Notes under the pieces: model-generated
The model's input: only the letters and a program-made list of their open reading frames with translations
Told to the model about the DNA's origin: nothing
The model's database searches: none
Part shown: positions 48,123 through 60,375 of the stretch, in pieces
Layout of the letters: each line of letters begins with the position of its first letter
Numbering within the stretch: the stretch's first letter is position 1
Translations under genes and position numbers: made by a program
DNA from: Rotaria macrura
Lineage: Eukaryota > Rotifera > Eurotatoria > Philodinida > Philodinidae
Direction: 5' to 3'
NCBI GenBank assembly: GCA_900239685.1
Contig: OENT01000011.1
Span: 351,420 to 415,419 of the forward strand
DNA: 64,000 nt

Positions 48123-48839
48123 ATGTCAACTAACGTACAGGTAATTTAATTTTCATGGACGAATCGATTTAATTTAATTCTTTTTTTATAGGTTACCACG
48201 TTTCTTCCTGGTGGTAGTGGTAGTGAAAACCAACCGGCATTAGCATCACCATACATCTTCGTAATAGTACTTGGTAGTGTTATTATCATTTTTCTTCTTA
48301 TTCTAATTATTCGAGAAATTTTAAAGGTACTAGTTGTAAGAAAAATTTAACCGTGGTTTTATGCCTTTCTCTTTTTCGTTCGAAGTCTCATGGTGTACTT
48401 CAAAATTGTTGCAATTGTGAAGTTGACAGTGTACAATGTCTGTGCTGTCAAGAATGTTGTGCCTCATGTGCAGAAGCATGTGATTGTTGTCGTACAACAT
48501 CAATTGAATCATGTTTTGATGCATGTTGTCCAAAACGAGGAGTATGTTATCACGAGAAGAAGAAATACGCAAATAAATCTATTGTTTGTTATTTTTCATT
48601 GAACAGTCGATCGAATTTGCAGATATTATTACATGTGAAGCTTGTTGTTCTGGACAGTGTTGTTCGGTAAATAGAATATTTTATTCTAATTATTCTTTTG
48701 AAATACGCGATGATATTTGCTGTATTTTTAGTGTGGTAATATGGTTTGTGTATGTGCACCAACGGATGTTAGTACCGTCAATTGTTTATGCTGTGCCTGT
48801 GAACAACAATATCCTGGACCTGGCTATGATGACAGATGA
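48123..48839 (+). CDS. Small Cys-rich single-pass membrane protein
   Basis: Five exons (48123-48140, 48192-48326, 48386-48541, 48607-48666, 48732-48839) join in phase 0 throughout to 158 residues. The first exon codes only MSTNVQ. There is no signal peptide; residues 27-46 (YIFVIVLGS...LILII) form one membrane segment. From residue 52 on the protein is crowded with Cys, 27 in about 100 residues, mostly CC or CxC pairs (NCCNC, CLCCQECC, CDCCR, CFDACC, EACCSGQCC, CLCCAC), with a PGPGYDDR end. Dense CC pairs after a membrane segment suggest S-acylation or metal binding in a cytoplasmic tail. I do not recognise a family. AATAAA at 49037-49042. Confidence 0.72.
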
Positions 48840-49036
48840 AAAATATCAATATGTGCAACAAACAACAAATGTATTTTTGTTCAGTGTAATATTGCAATAG
48901 CCGTCGTCGTTTTTTTTTCTACTTAATTGGGTTAGCTTGAAGATTTTTTTCTTTTTGTATCTTGAAACTTAACCATGAGTTCACTCATGACAGAACATCT
49001 TCGAACAGTGTTCAATATTCTACTTGCAATAATCGC

Positions 49037-49042
49037 AATAAA
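49037..49042 (+). terminator. Polyadenylation signal AATAAA of the Cys-rich gene
   Basis: Canonical hexamer 198 bases after the stop at 48839. Confidence 0.6.
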
Positions 49043-52000
49043 CACACCTTATTAGCAATATTCTATTGTCTTTTTCTAAAGAACATCGTTAACATTTGGT
49101 TTTGAACATGTTGAGAATTGAAATCGAAAATAAGATGGTCGACGCTTCAATATACATGTGAACGAACATGATAGTTTTACTAATTTTGCAAAACTTATTC
49201 CGGAATAAATCTTTCACGTGAGAAAACAAGACGCATAACCTACGTATGAATAGATTTTCAAACGAATTGGAATGTACATGAACTTGTATCAATTAAACAT
49301 GGCCTACTGAAAATTTATTAACAACAACATAAAAACGTTCGATATTTTTAGACTTTTAAAATTATTGATAAATTCAAATACACGTCGAGAATCAATTGAT
49401 CTTGATTGAATTATTCAAACAGTGCCAATTTCGATCTTTTTTTCAAGCGAACATTAATCTATTTCAGTTCGATGAACCGGCAAAGACGAGAAGTTTTAAC
49501 TTAGAAAGTTCGTGAGTTGAAATACGAAATTCAAGTTTCACATGCTGAAATCAGACGATGATATTCGATCTGCACAAAAAGCGATAAAGAAAAAAAATCT
49601 TCAAACTTGAGATTTTATACATCATTCATATTGACTAGTACTCTGATAGTAAAGAGTTGTAAAATAAATTGCCGATTTTATAAAATCAGTTCGATTACAA
49701 TTAGCAATAATATAAAAGAATATATATCATGACCTTCGTTTGATATCACATATGTCTAAAGTTTGTTTAGGATTTTAAATCAATTGCAAACGAAATCAAA
49801 TATTTCGATTAAAATGTAAAAGAAGCATTACTTCGATTCGATTTCAAACAGGATGATATCTCTTTTGTTGATCATCATAGCTCGTTTGTCTCATGTTGAA
49901 AGCTTTCTTTCGATCAATTCAAGCTACAGATATGTATTTTAATACATAATCTAATCTTTCCTTTCTTTTTACTTTTTTTTTCGAATCGTTTACCGAAATA
50001 TACTTATATCATTAATAATAAAATAACATAAACAAAAAGAAAACTATCGTCAATGAACACTCTTAGATATGTTATACTCATTATTTTGACATTGGTCTGA
50101 TTATATAATAGACATGATAAAACCAAACCAAACCAATAGATATTTTTATCATCGATCAAAAAGTAAAATATTAGCAATTAGATAATAAGCATATTCACAT
50201 AAATCAGAATAAGACTTGATTTTTAATGATGATAAATTTCATAAAATTCGATTTTTATATTTAACATTTCAGATAGAAGAAACACTTGATAAGTAATTGA
50301 TATCAACAATGATTATCTGACACCTTTGTTTCTTTCTCGTATTCACAAGATGACATATCTTTTTTTTTGTCTATGATGATTATCGAACAGTCGGTAGAGT
50401 TCGTATTGTGCACTTGTCAATCATCGTCAAGACAAACTTAAAGTGAACATTAGAACAAGTTCATTTTCTAGATTGTTTTTGCAGTCAATGTTCATTTCTT
50501 ATATGCCTTTCTAATTTTCTCATTCCTTTCTCATCAGGCACCGTCTGTCTATTTATCAGTGAGTGTCCGTTTGATCACTGCATGTTCTATGAATTTCCTA
50601 ATTTGATAAGCTTGGGTCAAATGCATACATTTCTCTACACACAAGAATGAATAGGACAGGTCAACATTATCTCGAATAAAGGAGAAAAAAAAGAGAAACT
50701 AATTATAGAGTGATCATGGCAGGTGAAAGTGTAAAATAAGTAGGATAGAGAAAAAGAGGGCATTTTGACGGGTTATTGAGCAAAGGCGTCAATACATTTA
50801 AATTACAGCATTACGTGTACGTATGATGAAATAGATTCGAAAAAGTATGTATGTCGAAGATGACGATCGCATATTTTATTTGTCTAGTATCAATTCTTTT
50901 TGATAGTTTATTCAATGTAAAAGAAACCTTTTCTTTCAATTAGAATTGACGTATTTATGTACTTACTTACAAAAACACATGAGAGTAGAAGATTGGTTCG
51001 ATTGATCGTTTCTTATTTTATTTTTTAAAGTTTTGTTTCATACCGTTTGATGTTAATCAAGCGGCATGCCTTTGGATTGATAGTCTCTATTTAATAACTG
51101 TGAATAATGATACGTGAAATGATTTTTCACAACTTGTTAGATAAAGCACGTTGAAATTTAATTGAAAAAACATTAACCGGTAAAGAAATTTAGTCAAGAC
51201 CCGTATATATCTATTTATATGTATGTATTTAGCATCAAAATATGCCTGATGAGAAAAAATACTGATCGTATTTTCTGTTATTTTATCATAAATGTCAACA
51301 CATACTTTCATGAAAATTCGAGAAGATTCGTTGTTTTTCTCGTGCTAAAAACATTGTGTCGATTTGTTGCAAGAATTGTACCTATACGGATTTAGTTAAC
51401 CTCTTCTTCAACGATCTTGACTAGGACCCATACCGTCTCATATGTCATCGATTATTATAAGAAGAAAAACTAGAGAGCAGATCCGCGTAGGTACTAACAA
51501 CTATTAACAACATCGACCTCCCCACTTACTTTAGTTCTTCTAGTCTATGATAATCAGTAGAACTTATCATATTCGTACACATATTCTTGCTGACATTTTT
51601 AAGGCACCACTCATCAAGGTCTTCTATCGTCATGTCGTCATTATGTATGTATATATGCGAAACAAAGATTCCACTTGTATTTATGTTGTGATACTTGCAT
51701 CTGTTGATACGCACACTTCATTCATTATATAATCGTTTCATACACCCCGTCATGTATGAAACACTAGTGTTGTTATTCTATGAAGGACATTCTCTGCAAC
51801 CTTCTTCTATGTTAAATAGGTATATGAGCATGGTATGCATATATATATATATATATATATATACATAAATATCGAATATTGACGCGACGTCTTAGTAAAG
51901 TAACTGTTCACACTTTTAATAAGTTGACCTTCGATGTATGTAAGTAATTTACTTTTTCTTTTTTCATGATTATCTATTCATCAAATCAACGTTCTGTGAT

Positions 52001-52579
52001 TGTGAAATCATTGAGAATCATAATAGAATCAGGTGATTTTTCATATCAGCAAAAATATATACGCGTCGAAAGATCGAATTCGATCTTTGATTGATAAATA
52101 ATAACAAGAAAATACTGTTACTATTTCGATTGAACAAAAGATGTTAAGTCTCTTTAATATGTATATACGCAATGGTTTTTAGATAGATGAAGAGGTTATG
52201 TGTGCGAATGCACAAACAATACCCCGACTCATGAATTGTATCTGCATGACGAGTGAACAACCGTTAAGCAGGAAATGTGTATGGTGTATAGAGGAAAATG
52301 TTGGTGTGCGTTTGTCAGGTTAAATCAATGTTATATAATTCGAGCGAAAGAACATAGATTGTCTCTCTGTCTCTTCTCGTCGTTTTTTTTGCTTTTCTTT
52401 TCTTCTTTCTTATCCATCGGTCGACGATCGCGAGACCGAAGATTGTTCCTCTTGATATATGACGTTGAGTAAATAGGTATCGATTAATATTCATAGTAGA
52501 AATTTTTACGTTCAACAAGTTACAATTTGATATTGTGTTGTACATGAATATCAATTCATTCATTTTCTAGATAAACAAA
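49043..52579. other. Intergenic region
   Basis: About 3.5 kb without a supported gene. It includes an (AT)n run at 51839-51865. An AG at 52569-52570 after CATTTTCT, nine bases before the next start codon, may be a 5'UTR splice acceptor. Confidence 0.4.
51839..51865. repeat. (AT)n microsatellite
   Basis: 27 bases of alternating AT, read directly. Confidence 0.9.
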
Positions 52580-54254
52580 ATGTTTAGCTCGCCAAGACTA
52601 TCTCGTACATCGATGGACATAATAGCAACTAAACAAATTCTACATGAAAAATGTCAAACAATTGAACAATTAAAAATTCATATCGATGATTTAAAAGTAC
52701 GGCATGAAAAAAAAGAACATGAATTAATAAAACAAATCGGAATACTCTATAACGATTTACAGCAGAATAAAAAGAAAATGGCACATCTTATACTTAAATA
52801 TCAACAAAAGAAAAAGGTAGAACTTTTTCGTCTTATGAATTAACTCTATTCTGAATTCTACGAACATTAAGAAAGTATAGATTGCTCATGAATTGAATGA
52901 TTAATCTTTTTCTTTTATTGTCTATGATTTATTCTAATGAGAAAATATTATGAAAAGAAGCTTTTTGTCTACTCTCGACAAGTAACATAGTACTGTTTTC
53001 TTTTTAAAAGAAAGTTAAATGATTTGTCTAGAATGTATGATGAAAGATTAGATGATAGAACACCTCCAGGCAACCAGACGAACATGATCGTATTAAACGA
53101 AAGTTTGATCACGTTTATTTTCTCTTAAACTTCTTTTCGATAAATTAAGCGAGTAGAAGCACTAGAATTTGATTGCGTATACCTAAAGAAGGTGCACAGT
53201 TTTATCTTACGGCTTTTTAAAAATAAACATAGTTTGTTTTGATAAACTTCTTATTGACTTTTTTATGCTTTATAGCTCAATGAAAATATGAAAACCTTGA
53301 AGGATTTCTCATGTCAAACAGATGAAAATAATTCATCGTTTATATGCTCAAATTGCTCAACACAATATAATGATGCTCAATCTTATTATTTAACACAGAA
53401 AAAGACACCTGAAATAGTTTGTATACAGAAATATTTAATTTTAGCAATCAATCATTACTAAAAACTTCCATTGATTATTTTTATTTTTATTTAAGCGCCC
53501 GAAATATTATACGCTTCAACGAGATGAACACATTCAATATATAAGAGCCATGGCTCAACCTCAACCTCAATCCCATCATTCACTATCATCGCCCTCTCTC
53601 TCGACAACCGATCCATCATCAATAAAACATAATGAAAGTAGTTCAAGTGCATATAATACAGCTGAAAGTTTGCCCAGTAGTTCATATTCAGATGAAAATG
53701 AATCTCTTGAACGTGTTTTAAATGCTGCTTGTACAATGTATACAACACATGATAATCTTGAACATACAATTAAATTGCAAGAAGAACTATTTCGGCAACG
53801 TTTACGTTTACGTGGCATTGATCTTAATAAGGAGAATAATAAAAGCAATAATAATAATAACAATAATAATAATAATGATCATGATGATGCATCGAGTGAA
53901 CATTATTATGATAATATTGATAGTGACACAAGTGACATTGAAAAACAAACAACGATATATCGAAATCGAACATTACCATGTTACGAAAAAAAACCAAAAC
54001 AACGAACTGTTACATTTAATTTAAATAATGACGAACGGCAACAAGAACAACCAGTAAAATTAAAACCAACAATAAATAAAGTAAGATTTACTGATCAATA
54101 TTATTCATTGGGTAAACGTAAAAATTTCAAATCATCATTAAAAGCAAATCTTTCAAAATTAAATAATAATAATAAAAAAAGTTATTATCAGCATTCAATT
54201 ATAACAAATAAAAAACTATTATCATCGAATATGTTAACTGTAACGATAACATGA
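52580..54254 (+). CDS. Unrecognised coiled-coil protein with Asn-rich linker
   Basis: Exons 52580-52816, 53276-53416 and 53496-54254 join in phase 0 to 378 residues. Residues about 11-79 are a Lys/Glu/Gln-rich coiled coil (KQILHEKCQTIEQLKIHIDD and onward). The second exon adds CSNCSTQYNDAQSYY, a single CxxC. The third begins RPKYYTLQRDEHIQYIRAM, continues with a Ser-rich stretch, an acidic helix (SLERVLNAACTMYTTHDNLE), a run of Asn codons at 53848-53877 and a basic tail. Short coiled coils of this type occur in centrosomal and cytoskeletal proteins, but no family is recognisable. A possible 5'UTR splice acceptor sits at 52569-52570. Asn runs in AAT repeats are common in AT-rich genomes and probably disordered. 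Confidence 0.68.
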
Positions 54255-57200
54255 AAAATTCCTTTTGTTTTTTGTTTTTTTATTGTTTTCATTGGAAAAG
54301 AGGTTCTTTTTTTCTTTCGATTCGATATGGAAAAATATATTTAAATAATTCAAGTTTAGATAATAAGTTTTTTTTTTACAATAATTTCATCGAACTATTC
54401 ACATAGACTAAAGAAAAAACAAACCAACGACATTCGAAGACCAGCAAATGAATTAAAAAGTATAACAATCATCGCCAAGATCAAACTTGAGAATGAAGAA
54501 ATACTTAACGTAGTTTTTCGATGAAACTTAAAATATTTTACTAATCGGATGTGAAGGATAGATCATCGTTCGAATTAGATCATAGACCTTCATTATAGAT
54601 ATGCACACATACATCAGTGACAGTGAGATATCTATCTCTATTACTGATTGATAGAGTCATATTGTTTTAATGAAAATTTTCTTTTTTTATTTAAATATCG
54701 TTTGACTTGATCATTACATGGAGCACAACATCCTCGTATCCGCTATCTAATAACATATACAAATATCATAAGGTTTTTTTTTTCATGGCATGACTCGTTC
54801 TCACATATTTGGTATAAAAGTAAACGTGTGATAATTCTTCTTCCAAAATGCAAGAAGCAAATGATATATATTTTTGAAATGAACATGAAAATTTTCAACT
54901 GGGGCCACGATTTCATTTTTATGACTCATTGAATCGATATTTCGAGTTTTTATGGCTTCGTCAAAATTAATAAGTATCTTTTCATAGTTAGACATACTGT
55001 AGAAGTGAAGTGTGCCTGTAGCAAAGCTACATTGTTATGAAATCTCAATATGAAAGACGTCAACCATTATGTATTATAGATTAATCGAAGTGAAAAGTAA
55101 TATTGTATAGAGTTAAGTAGGTAACTTGAAAAAGAGCATCATGTGTAGAGAATTCGAACAAGCATTGAAACGAAACAATTATATATACTACTATTGAGCA
55201 CGCAGATGTCAATAACGAGCAAATCTCATTGATTATCTATGCAATAAATATTTTCGAAGATTTTTAGTGTAAAGATCTAAATGCTATTGTTTTTTGTTTT
55301 AAGTAAAATAAAATTTATCACTGTAAAACAGATCGTAAATGCTTTTAGAAATAGTCTGTTTCAATGTAATATACAACAAGAATATATTTCGTTTTCTGTT
55401 TATATTTAACCGTAGTATCTGATGTTGAACAACGGATCGTGTTGAAAATATCAGTCAGTCGAAAGAGACATATAGTACATTATTTATTGGTTCATACGCA
55501 TGGATCTTAATCTTATCATGAAGTTGCATTTTTGTCAATGAATATAGTGCGAATGTACTATTTAGTATTTCAACAAATCACACGTGATTAATATTGTCAT
55601 TTGTTTGTCGTTGTAAGACTTTCATGAAAAGAGTAATTAACAACTAATTGGAGCTGTTTCCAGGAAGTAAGAAGTGAATCAAAGTGAAGTCTATTATTTG
55701 TATTGTATATCGTTTACGGGACAGTCGACGGATTAACAGTATTTAAAAAAACTCTTAATTTTTTTGTTTATATCTCTGTTATCGAGATAAAATAATTGCT
55801 TGATAATTGAATTAGTGAAAGAATACTATTAGCAGCTTGAAAAAAAGTCAAAGGAAAAATAAAGAGTAAGAAACATACTAGCGGGATATTTACAGAGATG
55901 TTTTGTTGTTGATTATTTAATGATATGATATTGAAATTTATATCAGACTTGATGTTTACATATCATTCCATGAAAAAATAACTACTGATTTCAGTCACAT
56001 GTACAATATAGAATGACAATAGAGCAGATGCTAGGCTAATATTTGACGTAATTCTATCTGCATTGTCACATACAATAGCGTACGCTGATACTTTCGAGAC
56101 GTATCAACGGAAGTATGAATCAGAAGATTGTAGGTGACTCGTTTTACGTATCGTAAAACATTCTCTTAAAATGACACTGTATGCATTGTGTAATAATTTA
56201 TAGGCAATTATATCCTAAATGGATATCAGGGAAAGAAAGTCTATAGGCTACTGTATACTTAAAGATTTCTTTGAACAACCATAAATGGTCGTTCTGGAGA
56301 ACTTAAGTTTCGTTCGAAATAAGCATGTGCTTTGTCATGATTGTAGTTGGTATAGTTTTTGTTATTCGTCAAGTTTTGATGAATGAGATCGATGTTGAGT
56401 AAACTGTTGTATCGATGAAAGAATTTGAGAGATGTCTGTTACTAAAACATGAATGATAAACTGTTCGTTAGTCTAAATGAAACGTTTCTTATTTATTGAC
56501 TTCAGCTTAAGGATCGCTCACACTGATCATAGAAGCCATAAAGTTTCGATTAGAAAATAAATGTCGGAACAATCGTATCATCTATATATGTTCATCTGAT
56601 ATTAGTATAACATTTAAAAGGCCACCATATGCTTTACTACACAATGAAACAGAAAAAGAATGAGCCAAACAATTACCGTTGGAAAACATTTCAATTTCGA
56701 ATATGTTGACATTTCATATTGTAAAAACGACATACTCATCAATGGAGTCGAATGCAACGTAGTATGTCCGAAATAGTCTGGTTTTGAATTTCGCCAACTT
56801 CTGATAACAAAGAAATCATTATATAGAAAAGATGAGATCAATTTGAAACGAACGGCTAGTTTTTTTCTCTTTACTCTACCGCTGACTTTCAATTTCAGCA
56901 CTAAAACATTCTCTATATATTCTAACGACAACGTTACGCCTCGACTTTTTCTTTGACAATCAGATGGTTTCTATTCGATCCGAAATCGAATGTATTTCAG
57001 CTCTGTAATGTATATTTCGATGCTTATTGGCTATTTATAAACTGTATAAAAAAACTACTATCCTATCAATACATAAAATAAGTTTGAAAACTAATCAGAT
57101 AAGTCAAGTAGAATATTTTGTATTTAGTATTTGAATAAAAAGTGAAGTTATTAAGATCGAAGAAAAAATAAAACATAAAATATCGAATGAAATAAATATT

Positions 57201-60200
57201 CATCTGATCGATTTATGAAGCATGGTGAAGTAGTCGGAGATTCCAATCAATCTGTGGATACGACAATGAGTGTATGAGAATCATTAGCACATGTACTATA
57301 AATACTCTCGAGAATGAATTCACACTCCTCACAACAGCAGTGAGCTAAAATTTGCATGTTGCAGGATAGCTAGTTATGTTGTGTTTTTCATTAGTTCAAT
57401 TTTTATGAATCAAGTACTTTTAAATCTCGTTCACACATATATTTACTTGGATTTTACTCTTATCGATGGATAATAAACTATGAATTTATTCCAATACTCT
57501 TTCAAATTAGGCCTCATCTTGAAAATTATAACGTTGCTTTGTAAAACAAAATTAGACTCTAAGTTTTAGAATACTAAAAATAAACAAAGAGAAAATAAGT
57601 CAGTATTCATATCATGGAAAGTTCATTTATTTACTGTTCTTGTTTGTCACGAATAAGATAATCGAACGATACATTCCCATTTAGAACTTGTACACTATTG
57701 ACGATAAATATTAGAAGTGTGCTGCCAACAGAGAGACAATAACTTTTGGATTAGTGGCAATATTCATCTATCAAGTCCTATCGATGGGTACTCATTCGAT
57801 GGCTATGTGTTTCGATGGACATGGATAAAGGTGTGTCTGTATGCTCTAGATATCGCGCACTGATAACGTCAATATTCAGTAAACTTTAACTAAACACCAT
57901 CATACATGCCCTTGAAAATCTACTTCTAGTGGACAGAAAGGTCTTAACTCATATGGATTATATTTCAAGTTTGTTTTCTCTCAATAACAAGGTTTTTCAT
58001 ACATTATTTATTTGGAGATTTAAAGATAATGTTTTGTTTTATATGGAATACCATGATTTCTTGGTTCTAGAAGAGAAGTAGATCTTTTCATAAACAGAAA
58101 AGTACAAAATAATATGATCTAAATATGATTGTATTGACATATAAGCACATGATCGTATCAATAACTTATCTAATCGTTTTGTAATCGAGCAAAAATAATA
58201 TTTATACTCTTATAGTAAATAGAATTAGGGATATTAGAAAATCATAGGATAAAGAAAATGAATTGTTTGACTTTTTATTAAAACTATCGATTCATAGACA
58301 TGTGACTTTTGTACGAGCAAATCAATGAATTAAAATATCGAACAAGATATTCATATAAATGCCTTTTAACCTCGGTGTGAGAAACTTAAGATTCTTTGGG
58401 CTTATGATTGCATCGAATGCTCTTCTGTTTGAATTCTCGTATGATTCTATTTTTTTTCCCAAATTTTCATAATTATATTACTGCCATTGATTAATAAAGT
58501 ATGTATTTCGTTCGTATCTAAAAGTTTTCAGATTCTATCACAATTCGAAATACAAAGTTTTGATTTAGAAACAAATGCATGTTGAACGAATGATATTGTA
58601 ACGTACCTCATAGTTCATAGTTCGTTCATAACTAAGACTCATAGACAAGATGAAAAATCTCAGATCTTCCTTTCGAACCCGAAGCATTTGATTACATTTT
58701 TAGTACTTAATCTAAAAATTGTCATAGCATTAAATTATCTCTAATATTCTACCATAAAACAACTAGTCATCGTTTTCTGTGATATAGATAGTCAATTTTT
58801 AATGAGAAGAAAGAAACCTGAAATATTGGATCTATTTTACAAGCAAGCTGTATTTCATTTGAGAATTCGTTATTGAAGGAGTAAAGAAGCTGGATGAGTT
58901 ACAGATGTCCGAACGCAGTCATTATCATAAAATCTTTTATTGCTAGGCATTAGAGATAAACAATTTCAGACATTGAGTGTGATACATCATATACCATGTG
59001 ATGGAGCAAATTCATGAAGGATTGGATTGCCATCTATATACTACGAGTTTATTGAGAAGGTTACTCCTATAGAGTCACATTGGAATACTAAATTTTTGAT
59101 TTTTTCTAGACATAGTAGTGTTTCGAACGGTGAGAGAAACTGACAGAAGAGAGCATGACACGTCTCCATTATCCGATGTTCTTATAGTTTGCTTTCTTCT
59201 CAAACTCTTTACTGTGAGCGGATAGATTGAGACTGTGATGACTATGTGGTTTTGATTTACATCGAGTTGTTGAGTAAAATGCCTTTAAAATCATCGGAAG
59301 ACGATCGTGTTAATCGCTAAAGATCGGTATCTGGAATCTAAATCAAATTGAAAAAAGAAACTACAAAGTATTTCAAGTTATCGAATTCTATTATTATAGT
59401 ACCCATAACATTTACTCATTGAATTTATTGTTACTCGAGGTAATTTTTTCATCTTGGTTTTAATTCTCAATTTTCTGCAATTTTCTTGAAAGACAATATT
59501 AAATTCTTGTTTTTTTTTAACACATACAATGAAAGACGAAGAATTCTATCGAAGTAAATATGATTAGAACTACACGATGAAAGAAATTCTACACGTGAAA
59601 ATCTTCTCGGTCTTTTATGGAAAATTCTAAAATTTTGCTAATATATCATAAAAAATTCATTTGACGAGATGCATTAGGTAATTCATTTGTTAAATAAATC
59701 AAATTCTTTCGATTGAATGTCAGCGTTTTAAATTTCTTTTCATCATCAGACAATCAATAGCAAGACAATCTGTTGTTGGTTCTTAACATTTTACCAGAAC
59801 CTTTTCAATGTAAAGTCAGAACTACAACGTTTGTTAATCATTGTCATTCTACTACGTAGATTGCATAACTTGCAAAAACGTATCAAACAAGTGAGATTTT
59901 GATTTCTTGTTCTTTTTACAGCCGATTATTGACAAAATATTATTTTAATCTTGAAAAAGACAACCCAAAGAACTAGTATTTGTGACGCAAATATGCATTT
60001 GTTTTTGTATTGATATGTGATATACGTATGAGTAGAAAATAAATGCAGCCTTTTTATCGAAATCACTCTTCTTCTCTTTTCCATATTTTATGTGGACAAA
60101 GAAAAGGGAAGAACATTCTTTTACACTTTTTCATATGTACTTTAAGATCTATTTCATAGAAAAAAAAATACCATAAGTTTCTAACATGCATCTTTGGATT

Positions 60201-60375
60201 TTTTTTTGAAATTCCTGTTGACGTAGGAGAGAAGAAGAGAGAGATAATATCGTAGCATAGTTCTTACACTCATATTTGTTCATTTTAAGGTATCATTAAT
60301 AAGACATCATTTTCATATTTTTATATTAAAACAATCGACGAATTCTAATACCGAAACATTTGATAAACAGTTCGT
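54255..60375. other. Long intergenic region, no gene seen
   Basis: About 6.1 kb, the largest gene-free stretch. No exon with domain features, splice partners, RNA gene or clear inverted repeats was recognised on either strand. The last few hundred bases hold the promoter of the chitinase gene. Confidence 0.4.
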
